Positions 31,803 through 38,381 of a stretch of DNA of 64,000 nucleotides are shown piece by piece. The position numbers were made by a program, and so were the translations under genes. The notes beneath the pieces were generated by a model that saw nothing but the letters and a program-made list of their open reading frames with translations, did not search any database and was not told the DNA's origin. Source of the DNA: JAWWOW01 sp033851265 (lineage in GTDB: Bacteria > Actinomycetota > Actinomycetes > JAWWOW01); contig JAWWOW010000018.1 in NCBI GenBank assembly GCA_033851265.1, positions 1-64,000 of the forward strand, read 5' to 3'. The stretch's first letter is position 1. Every line of letters begins with the position of its first letter.

Positions 31803-32734
31803 CAGTCGACGAGGGTCCGACCGGTGAGCCGCAAGAAGACGTCTTCGAGGGTGCTGCGGCGCACCAACGTCGACAGCGGTGTGAGTCCGCGTTCGTGGAC
31901 CGCGTTCGCCGCCGCTTCGCCGTCATCGGCGTACAGCAGCACCCGATCGGGCAGCACCTCGACTCGCGTCGCCAGACCGTCGAGCTGTCCGTCGAGCGTT
32001 TCGGCTTCGCCGATGGGGAAACGCAGTTCGCACACTTCGCGCGTCGAGTAGCGGCGGATCAGTTCGTTCGGCGAGCCCTCGGCTGCAATGCCGCCCTTGT
32101 CCATGACGACCAGCCGGTCACACAACTGTTCGGCCTCGTCCATGTAGTGCGTGGTGAGCACCAACGTCACGCCCTGCGCCTTGAGGCGGTAGAGCCGGTC
32201 CCACACGACATGACGCGCCTGCGGGTCGAGACCCGTTGTTGGCTCGTCGAGCAGGAGCACCTCGGGATCATTGATCAGCGCTCGAGCGATGGTGAGACGA
32301 CGCTTGAGACCGCCGGACAGTGGCTCGACGCGGTCGTTCGCCCGCTCGCCCAGCTGGACGAACTCGAGCAGCTTGTCGGCGCGCTCGCGCGCGACCTGTC
32401 GCGACAGGTCGAAATACCGGCCGTAGATCACGAGGTTCTCGCGGACCGTCAGCTCCATGTCGAGCGTGTCCTCTTGCGGCACGACGCCGAGGCGGGCCCG
32501 GATCTGCGGCCCGTCCTTCGCCGGGTCCATGCCGAGCACGTGCAGGGTGCCGCCGCTGATCGGTGACACACAGCCGACCATCCGCATGGTCGAGGACTTC
32601 CCGGCGCCGTTGGGCCCGAGGAAGCCGAAGGCCTCGCCGCGCTCGACGTCGAAGTCGATGTTGTCCACGGCAACGAAGGACCCGAACCTTTTCGTCAGTC
32701 CCCGGGCGTGAATGTACGGATCGGCGGTGGTCAC
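31802..32734 (-). CDS. ABC transporter ATP-binding protein (NodI/DrrA-like)
   Basis: A 310-aa ATPase. Walker A is GPNGAGKSS (about residues 39-47), the signature is LSGGLKRR, Walker B is VLLLDEPTTGLD and the H-loop is LTTHYMDEAEQL. The extra C-terminal ~80 residues resemble the DrrA/NodI regulatory tail. First gene of a five-gene operon that continues to 29655 with overlaps at every junction. The start at 32734 gives a normal N-terminus with an aromatic residue for the A-loop (Phe in RFGSFVAV). Acts at the inner face of the membrane to drive export. Confidence 0.92.
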   Translation of the reverse strand: MTTADPYIHARGLTKRFGSFVAVDNIDFDVERGEAFGFLGPNGAGKSSTMRMVGCVSPISGGTLHVLGMDPAKDGPQIRARLGVVPQEDTLDMELTVRENLVIYGRYFDLSRQVARERADKLLEFVQLGERANDRVEPLSGGLKRRLTIARALINDPEVLLLDEPTTGLDPQARHVVWDRLYRLKAQGVTLVLTTHYMDEAEQLCDRLVVMDKGGIAAEGSPNELIRRYSTREVCELRFPIGEAETLDGQLDGLATRVEVLPDRVLLYADDGEAAANAVHERGLTPLSTLVRRSTLEDVFLRLTGRTLVD

Positions 32735-32909
32735 GGTCCGTCAACCCTACGGCGGGCGCCCGCGGGGAACACGCTCATTTTTGGCCGCATCCCCGCGCGG
32801 TCCTGCCTCGTTGTAGACCCTGACGCCTGTGTCAGCAACCTCCCTTGGCACGGCACCCGCCGGTGGGTTCAATTCTGGACAAACCCGCCTCTCCCAGCGA
32901 GGGATCGCC

Positions 32910-33959
32910 ATGTCACTAGCCCCACTCCTCCGGCGCCGCACGATCAGTGCCGCAGCGGCACTCGCACTGGCTACCGGCATCGGAGTGGCAGCGGGGGCGG
33001 GTGCAGCGACCTCGTCGGCTGCACCGTGCACGAAGCGGGTGCTGATCGTCGGGGCGATGCCGTCCGAGATCGGGGTGGTGCTCCGAGCCACGACAGTTCA
33101 GCAGAAGGTCACCGTCGACGGTCGGCGCTTCTATGTGGGGAAGCTCGCCGGCAACAACGTCGTACTCGCGATGAGTGGCATCGGTCTCGTCAACGCCGAG
33201 CAGACAGCGACTGCAGCGTTCAAGCAGTTCCGCTGCGGCACCGCCAACGGCATCTCGGCGACGGTCTTCACCGGAGTTTCCGGAGGACCCAAGCTCATCG
33301 GTGACGTCATGGTCCCGGCCAAGTGGCGGCGTTCGGGGAACCCGGACGCGTCCTGGGTGCAGGTCAATCCCACGATGATGGCCGTCGCACGCCAGGCCGC
33401 CGCCACCGTGAAACTCGAGAGCCGGGCGCCTGTCGGCGACGTCGCTTGCGCCTGCGTGTACCAACCCGACCGCATCAAGCCCGTGAACCTCAAGCGCGAG
33501 CCGAGGGTCTACTTCGACGGTGCCGGCGCGAGCGCCGACCCGTTCGGCGGGGAGAAGTTCTTCTGCGTGCCGAACGGAGGCAACGTTTTCGGTTGCGAGC
33601 CGTGTCGCGACCAGGCGCACAGCCCCAAGGCACTGCCGCCATTCATCAACGACTTCCGGCCTTACATCGGACCCAGCTTCTTCACTAACTACTTCAAGCC
33701 CACGACGCCTGACGAGACCCCATATGTGGCTGGAGACATGGAAACCGCGGCGGTTGCGGAAGTAGCCAAGAAGAACAACACCCCGTTCATTGGATTCCGA
33801 GCGCTGTCCGACGGGAAGGGCGACCCACTGCTCCTGAGCAAGCTCCCCAGCGTGGTTGTCCCCGCGTGGGTCATCCAGTTCGCCTACTACCAGCAGATCG
33901 CTGCGGACAACGCCGGGCGTCTGACGATCGCGTTCCTCAAGGGCTGGGCGCAGCACTAG
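32910..33959 (+). CDS. Secreted nucleosidase/purine-phosphorylase-like protein
   Basis: A 349-aa exported protein. The signal peptide (about residues 1-40) has an Arg-Arg-Arg start and a long Ala/Gly core. The mature part has the PNP/MTAN fold pattern: VLIVGAMPSEIG near the start, VVLAMSGIGLVNAEQTA, VFTGVSGG and, near the end, GDMETAAVAEVAKKNNTPFIGFRALSDG with the catalytic-type M-E and S-D. An insertion with at least six Cys (CACVYQPD, FFCVPNGG, GCEPC) is unusual and may be disulfide bonded outside the cell. ATG at 32910 has GAGGGA 6 nt upstream. It could hydrolyse or phosphorolyse nucleosides outside the cell for salvage. Confidence 0.75.
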   Translation: MSLAPLLRRRTISAAAALALATGIGVAAGAGAATSSAAPCTKRVLIVGAMPSEIGVVLRATTVQQKVTVDGRRFYVGKLAGNNVVLAMSGIGLVNAEQTATAAFKQFRCGTANGISATVFTGVSGGPKLIGDVMVPAKWRRSGNPDASWVQVNPTMMAVARQAAATVKLESRAPVGDVACACVYQPDRIKPVNLKREPRVYFDGAGASADPFGGEKFFCVPNGGNVFGCEPCRDQAHSPKALPPFINDFRPYIGPSFFTNYFKPTTPDETPYVAGDMETAAVAEVAKKNNTPFIGFRALSDGKGDPLLLSKLPSVVVPAWVIQFAYYQQIAADNAGRLTIAFLKGWAQH

Positions 33960-34046
33960 TCACGCTGGCCATTGAACGACCGAGCCGCTGGGCACGTGTA
34001 ACTATCGGGTGGTTTTCATCCCGGTGCCCGTCTCTTGGAGCGACTC

Positions 34047-35123
34047 ATGCGCAGACGTCGAGCTGGCGCCCCTGTCCTCGCCGTCGCACTTGCATTGACC
34101 GGCGCCGTGTCGGTTGTCAGCAGCGCACATGCCGCGACACCCGCCTGGCAGATCGTCCCGTCGCCGGGCGCTGACGCGCGGCTGGCTGCCGTGTCGTTTA
34201 CCGCGCCGACCAACGGCTGGGCGGTCGGCGTGACGGCCGGGCTCGACACGCTCATCGAGAAATGGGACGGCGCAAGCTGGCGCGTCGTACCCAGCCCCGC
34301 AGTGGACTTCAGCGATGAGTCGCTCACCGCTGTCACCGCGACGAGTGCCACCGACGCATGGGCCGTGGGCTGGCAGGACCCGTACGGCACCACCCGGGTG
34401 CACGGGCTCTTTGTGCGATGGAACGGCCAGCAGTGGTCGGTGGTGCAGGGTCCGACCGGCATCTTCCGCGGTATCCACGCCCGCACTGCCTCCGACATAT
34501 GGGCTGTCGGCAACGACAACTACGCGCACTTCAACGGCCAGACGTGGTCGCGGCTGCCATCGCCCGAGACCGGTACACACCCGGCCGCTGTGGTGACGCT
34601 CGCCCCCAACAATGCGTGGGCGGTAGGCGGCCGCGAGGATCCACGGCCCGGCTACCGCCGTGACCAGCCTTACCTCGCCCACTGGAACGGCACTGCGTGG
34701 TCCAGCGTCGTCGTGCCTGGTCAGTTGGGGCGCGGCAGCCTCGCGTCGGTCAGCGCGGTAAGCCCCAGCGACGTCTGGGCGGTCGGGTCGATGGACAACG
34801 CGCCCATCGCGATCCACTACAACGGCACGAGCTGGCAACGGGTGGCGATCCCCGCGCAAAGCGAGCGGAGCGAGTTGTCCGGCGTGACGGCACTCGCACC
34901 TAACGACGTCTGGGCGGTCGGGAACCGCAACGGCGTCTTGCCCAACGGGTACGCCGTGCTCCGGACGTTCACTGAGCACTGGAACGGAGTGTCGTGGTCG
35001 ATCGTCAGCAGCCCGAACGACAGTGACCAAGACAACTTCCTCAGTGCGGCTACCGCGTCACAAGGAACGGTGTGGGCGGTCGGCGGCGACGGCGGAACGC
35101 TCATCGAACGGCATGTGACCTGA
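34047..35123 (+). CDS. Secreted seven-repeat WAVG beta-propeller-like protein
   Basis: A 358-aa exported protein with signal peptide (MRRRRAG then hydrophobic core, AHA cleavage-like site near residue 32). The mature part has seven copies of a ~45-residue unit of the form (D/N)xWAVG...HWNG..W..V.SP. Seven such units would close a beta-propeller. Similar WAVG-repeat proteins are frequent secreted proteins of soil actinobacteria; no enzymatic motif is visible, and the function may be in binding. ATG at 34047 has GGAG 7 nt upstream. Confidence 0.7.
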   Translation: MRRRRAGAPVLAVALALTGAVSVVSSAHAATPAWQIVPSPGADARLAAVSFTAPTNGWAVGVTAGLDTLIEKWDGASWRVVPSPAVDFSDESLTAVTATSATDAWAVGWQDPYGTTRVHGLFVRWNGQQWSVVQGPTGIFRGIHARTASDIWAVGNDNYAHFNGQTWSRLPSPETGTHPAAVVTLAPNNAWAVGGREDPRPGYRRDQPYLAHWNGTAWSSVVVPGQLGRGSLASVSAVSPSDVWAVGSMDNAPIAIHYNGTSWQRVAIPAQSERSELSGVTALAPNDVWAVGNRNGVLPNGYAVLRTFTEHWNGVSWSIVSSPNDSDQDNFLSAATASQGTVWAVGGDGGTLIERHVT

Positions 35124-35125
35124 TC

Positions 35126-36628
35126 TCAGTCCAGGCCGAGATAGATGAAGCCGTAGGCCTCGTCGCGGAACGGGATGCCAGCGCCGCGCAACGCGTCATC
35201 CCAGTCTCCGCGGCAGTCAGGGTCCGCGCCTTCTGAACCATGGTCGGCGGTCAGCAAGAACACCGCGTCGTCGTACGCACCGAGGCGTTCCAGGTGGTCA
35301 AGAAAAACGCCGAGTCGTGTGTCGGCGTCACGCAACGACGCACGCGCCTGCTCCGAGTGCGGTCCGCCGTTGTGATGCCCGGTGTCCGTCAGGGTGGTGT
35401 TCCACCACATCAGCCGCGGCGCGTCGTCCTTGCTCGGCCACAGGTCGAGCGCCTGCGACAGTCCGACGCCGTCCACCTGCGTGCCCCAGCGGTAGTCCGG
35501 ATCTATCGCGGCGTACTCCTGCGTTGCATGCGGGTCGGTTAGCGGGTCGGGCAGCATCGAGCCCATCGACTTGGCACCGTCGGAGTGGCCGGCGTCGCGG
35601 ATCAAGCCGAAGGTTGAGTACGCCGCGCCGCGGTCGACCGGCTCGTTGATGCAAGCCGTCCCTTTGCGTCCGACGAGTTCGAACACTGTCGTGACGCCGT
35701 CGCGCAGCAAGTCCATCGCAAGGTGCCACGTCTCGGAACCGTTCGCGACGATCCGCTGCTTCGTCGCACGGTCGAAGTAGACGTTGTTGACGATGCCATG
35801 ACGGCCGGGCCCGACACCGGTGAGTGCCGCGGTGTGGTTGCACAACGTGTTGCTGGGAAACTCCGCGACCGCTCCCCCTGCCAGCGCGCATCCCTTGGTC
35901 AGCAGTCGGGCAACTGCCGGGAGCTCGCCCGCCTGCGCAAGATGCAGGACGTCGTTGCTGTTGGCGCCGTCCCAGAGCAGGCCGATGACATGCGACGCCG
36001 GGCCGGCCTCGACAAGATCGGTGCGCGGGCGGCCGTCCAGGTCAGATATCGACGAGTCGGTAACGCCGCAGAGCCGGGCCAGCGTCGGACCGACGTCGAC
36101 AACGCGTGCCGCGTCGGCCAGCACGCCGCGCTGATGGACGCCGGCGCCGGACAGGATGAACGGCGCGCGCGACTGCACCACGTTGAGCGAACCGTGCTCG
36201 CCGAGATGACCGCCGCGCTCCGGCCAGTAGTGCTTGCCGGTGTGAATGACAGCGATGTCCGGCGCCCGGGGATCGGCGAACACGGAGGCCAACCGGCGAC
36301 CCGCATGCGGATAGGCGTTGCGCAGGTTGGGTGGCGACGGGTCGGCGAGCTCGGCCGCGAGCGATGCGAATGCCAGCGGATCCTGATTGCGCACCGGGTC
36401 GCGGCCGTGGACGAGCTGTGCCGGTGTATCGGGGTCGGCAGCCGAGAGGCGGCTGGCACCCTCGGCGTTGGCGACGACGATGTCGTCCCCGTCACGGTAG
36501 GCGAGCAGATCGACGATGTGCGCGAGCGTCGGATCGGTCAGTACGTCGACAGCATCCGACAATGCAGCCGGGTTACCACTGCCGAATGCTGGATCGAAGG
36601 TGCGCTCCGGCATAGGCATGGAGCCCAC
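35126..36628 (-). CDS. Alkaline phosphatase/nucleotide pyrophosphatase family protein, apparently circularly permuted
   Basis: A 500-aa metallophosphodiesterase-like protein. From residue ~210 it reads as the usual N-to-C order of the type I phosphodiesterase fold: LLWDGANSND (first metal Asp), FPSNTLCNHTAALTGVGPGRHGI (nucleophile Thr) and LLTADHGSEG (Asp-His pair), and then it ends. The last metal-site His, normally after the DHG motif, is found instead near residue 145 in GEHGSLNVVQSRAPFI, followed by the normal C-terminal strand (VDVGPTLARLCGV). So the C-terminal third of the fold has moved to the N-terminus. No signal peptide is seen. Start could be 36628, 36619 or 36613. The substrate is unknown. 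It ends 3 bp from the convergent WAVG gene. Confidence 0.75.
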   Translation of the reverse strand: MGSMPMPERTFDPAFGSGNPAALSDAVDVLTDPTLAHIVDLLAYRDGDDIVVANAEGASRLSAADPDTPAQLVHGRDPVRNQDPLAFASLAAELADPSPPNLRNAYPHAGRRLASVFADPRAPDIAVIHTGKHYWPERGGHLGEHGSLNVVQSRAPFILSGAGVHQRGVLADAARVVDVGPTLARLCGVTDSSISDLDGRPRTDLVEAGPASHVIGLLWDGANSNDVLHLAQAGELPAVARLLTKGCALAGGAVAEFPSNTLCNHTAALTGVGPGRHGIVNNVYFDRATKQRIVANGSETWHLAMDLLRDGVTTVFELVGRKGTACINEPVDRGAAYSTFGLIRDAGHSDGAKSMGSMLPDPLTDPHATQEYAAIDPDYRWGTQVDGVGLSQALDLWPSKDDAPRLMWWNTTLTDTGHHNGGPHSEQARASLRDADTRLGVFLDHLERLGAYDDAVFLLTADHGSEGADPDCRGDWDDALRGAGIPFRDEAYGFIYLGLD

Positions 36629-36648
36629 GGTACAGACGGAGATCTGCC

Positions 36649-37365
36649 TCAGACGGTGCGCAGCGTTATCGAGAACCCGTGGGCGCCCGCGTCTGCCAGC
36701 AAAGCCTGGAGAGAGACGCCGCCCTCGCCGACCTGCGGCAGCAGACCCGCAACCGCCACACCGACGGTGTCGACGATGCCGAGCGCCTTGTTGCCATCAG
36801 TGACATCCGCGACTGGGCCACCCGAGTCACCCGGAGTGACAGCGCCGTAGGAGTAGTGCTGCGTGCCGTCGTTGAAGCCGAGGATGCCGACGCGCTGCTG
36901 CTGCGTCGGGGTTGTGAGGTGGAAGCCGACGCCGTGACCGGAGTACTGCACGACATCACCGATCGCCGCAGTGGAGGTTGTCGAGACACCTGTCGGGATG
37001 TTCGGGTGACCAGCAAGCGCCGCACTCACCTGAGGGACAACAGCCGGGTCGACCCGGATCAGCAGGAAGTCGAGGGCAGCCGAGGTGTAAGCGACCTGGC
37101 CGATGCGCTGAATCGGCGTACCGAGACTGCTGGTTGCGAGATCCACCTGCTGGCCAACACCGGTGGTGCAGTGACGCGCGGATCCCAGATAGGTCGAGCC
37201 ATCCGCACCGTTGTAGACCCAGTTAGCGGTGCAGAACGAGCTTCCGAATTCCAGGGATGAGCCTGGCTGAATCACCGGAGCGGCTGCGGCGGGTGTCGCC
37301 GTTGCGACGGCTCCGAACGTGGTCGCTGCTGCGGCGGCCGCAAGCGCGAGGCGGAGGACACGCAT
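36649..37365 (-). CDS. Secreted chymotrypsin-like serine protease
   Basis: A 238-aa S1-family protease. A signal peptide covers residues 1-29 (AAAA-rich core, AAAAP end). The catalytic triad is His65 (SARHCTT), Asp99 (ALDFLLI) and Ser181 (TPGDSGGPV). One Cys pair is likely (Cys45, Cys66). There is little or no propeptide between signal and mature domain, unlike streptogrisins. ATG at 37365 has AGGAG 8-9 nt upstream. It should degrade extracellular protein; specificity is unknown. Confidence 0.9.
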   Translation of the reverse strand: MRVLRLALAAAAAATTFGAVATATPAAAAPVIQPGSSLEFGSSFCTANWVYNGADGSTYLGSARHCTTGVGQQVDLATSSLGTPIQRIGQVAYTSAALDFLLIRVDPAVVPQVSAALAGHPNIPTGVSTTSTAAIGDVVQYSGHGVGFHLTTPTQQQRVGILGFNDGTQHYSYGAVTPGDSGGPVADVTDGNKALGIVDTVGVAVAGLLPQVGEGGVSLQALLADAGAHGFSITLRTV

Positions 37366-37446
37366 GTCGGGGGCTCCTTCTCAGTCGGCGGTGACTACGG
37401 CTTTCCCCCCACAGCGGGACGCATGCGCCCAGGAGTGAAACGCCAC

Positions 37447-37486
37447 GGCCCCCGAAACCTCGCGGTCGGGCGAGATTTCGGGGGCC
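37447..37486. terminator. Perfect hairpin between protease and 50-aa gene
   Basis: GGCCCCCGAAA (37447-37457) pairs perfectly with TTTCGGGGGCC (37476-37486). It lies 26 bp after the stop of the 50-aa gene on the minus strand and probably terminates it (bidirectional by symmetry). No long T-run follows. Confidence 0.6.
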
Positions 37487-37511
37487 GCAGCTTGCGATCA
37501 GCTGGTCGGGC

Positions 37512-37664
37512 TCAGATAGCGGACCGCGCCATCCGGGCACGTCGCGCGGCGCGAGCCGCCCGACGCTCCCATCGCAGCGCCGAGACAACGCGCTCATTGC
37601 GCGCGCTCGCGATCGCGTCACGCCGGTGTTCGGCCGCTATGGCCCACCGCAGTTGCGCGGACAT
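37512..37664 (-). CDS. 50-aa highly basic protein
   Basis: A 50-aa ORF missed by length cut-offs. It starts at ATG 37664 with a strong GAGGAG 7 nt upstream and ends in TGA at 37512. About a quarter of the residues are Arg, with many Ala; a single helix rich in R-R-A-A-R-A-A-R-R is expected. It lies 49 bp downstream of whiB7 on the same strand, so it may be read through from the whiB7 promoter, and is followed by a hairpin. It might bind nucleic acid or ribosomes; no family is recognised. Confidence 0.6.
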   Translation of the reverse strand: MSAQLRWAIAAEHRRDAIASARNERVVSALRWERRAARAARRARMARSAI

Positions 37665-37713
37665 GGTGATCTCCTCATCGAATCAAGCAGCAACAATCTC
37701 GATTTCGCGGCGA

Positions 37714-38016
37714 TTAGGCCGCGACTGTGTCTTTACGCGGACGCCCACGCGGCCGCTTGCGCGGCACGACGACTCCACCGATGAGCAGCTGGCCACCCCA
37801 GACACCCCACGGCTCGCGCCGCTCGAGGGCGCCGGCGAGGCAGGCCGCCCGCATCGGGCAGTCGGCGCAGATCGTCTTGGCGTACTCCACGTCGTCGGGC
37901 GTTTCGGCGAAGAAGAGGTCGGGGTCGAAGCTGTGGCACGGCAGCCTGACGTCGAGCTCCTCGTCGACGAGCACGCCGACTAGGGAGAGGCCGGTCGCGT
38001 ACGTACGGTCCTGCAT
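37714..38016 (-). CDS. whiB7: WhiB7-type iron-sulfur transcriptional regulator
   Basis: A 100-aa WhiB protein. Four Cys (27, 50, 53 and 59) ligate the [4Fe-4S] cluster; the GVWGG turn is at 71-75. The C-terminal AT-hook RGRP (90-93, in KRPRGRPRK) is the hallmark of WhiB7, which works with the housekeeping sigma factor to switch on intrinsic antibiotic resistance genes. ATG at 38016 has a strong GAGGAGGTGA upstream. A leader with an upstream ORF and an intrinsic terminator precedes it, and uvrD2 lies behind on the same strand as in mycobacteria. Expression is probably controlled by ribosome stalling or attenuation, as described for whiB7 elsewhere. Confidence 0.93.
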   Translation of the reverse strand: MQDRTYATGLSLVGVLVDEELDVRLPCHSFDPDLFFAETPDDVEYAKTICADCPMRAACLAGALERREPWGVWGGQLLIGGVVVPRKRPRGRPRKDTVAA

Positions 38017-38057
38017 CGCTGTCACCTCCTCGTGACGGTTGGGGTCGGTTGGCAAAC

Positions 38058-38092
38058 AAAAAACCGCGGATCCCGGGGTTCGGGTTCCGCGG
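38058..38092 (-). terminator. whiB7 leader attenuator (intrinsic terminator)
   Basis: On the minus strand CCGCGGA (38092-38086) pairs with TCCGCGG (38070-38064), with further pairing in the loop, followed directly by six T (38063-38058). It lies between the upstream ORF stop and the whiB7 ribosome binding site, so most transcripts would stop before whiB7 unless the leader is translated abnormally. Confidence 0.85.
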
Positions 38093-38095
38093 CCT

Positions 38096-38133
38096 GGAGG
38101 CTGCCGGCTGGTGTGGTTATGCCGGCGGGCTCC
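38096..38133 (-). promoter_or_regulatory. Second leader hairpin enclosing the uORF stop codon
   Basis: GGAG/CTCC outer pairs (38096-38099 with 38130-38133) and GCCGGC arms form a hairpin whose loop region holds the upstream ORF stop (38117-38119). A ribosome stalled near the end of the ORF would disrupt it, so it may be the switch element of the attenuator. Confidence 0.5.
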
Positions 38134-38248
38134 AGGCGTAAGAACCCTTGGTCGTGTCGGCGTCGTTGACCGCCATGAGTGCGGCTGCAGGCATACGGGC
38201 AGCACTGAAGGACGACGCCACCGACGGCTGGATCAGGTGATTAGCCAC
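38117..38248 (-). CDS. whiB7 leader peptide (uORF)
   Basis: A 43-aa upstream ORF from GTG 38248 to TAA 38117, with a strong GAAGGAGGTG before the start. It ends with ...GSYAWSPPA, where the terminal Pro-Pro could slow ribosomes. It precedes a hairpin and an intrinsic terminator in front of whiB7. In mycobacteria and Streptomyces the whiB7/wblC leader also has an uORF and terminator that sense translation-inhibiting antibiotics; the peptide itself is poorly conserved. It is therefore regulatory rather than functional in itself. Confidence 0.75.
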   Translation of the reverse strand: MANHLIQPSVASSFSAARMPAAALMAVNDADTTKGSYAWSPPA

Positions 38249-38298
38249 GGGGACACCTCCTTCGTCTCTGCACGCGCGGGACACGCGGGCCTCGCAGG

Positions 38299-38328
38299 AC
38301 GATAGAGGGGATGGCCCCGCGGATGCAA
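38299..38328 (-). promoter_or_regulatory. Candidate whiB7 promoter
   Basis: On the minus strand TTGCAT (38323-38328) and TATCGT (38299-38304) are separated by 18 bp. An A/T-rich GAAATT lies just upstream of the -35 box, as expected for AT-hook binding by WhiB7 at its own promoter. The transcript would begin about 45 nt before the uORF. Confidence 0.5.
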
Positions 38329-38381
38329 CGCAATTTCTCCGGCGAGTCGCAATCGTGATGAACAAGTGTCCTGCGACTGAG

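Noticed and set aside
35723..36850. 375-aa open frame on the plus strand
   Set aside because: Antisense to the phosphodiesterase and protease genes; the translation shows no domain and is rich in Arg, Ala and Val as expected for a shadow.
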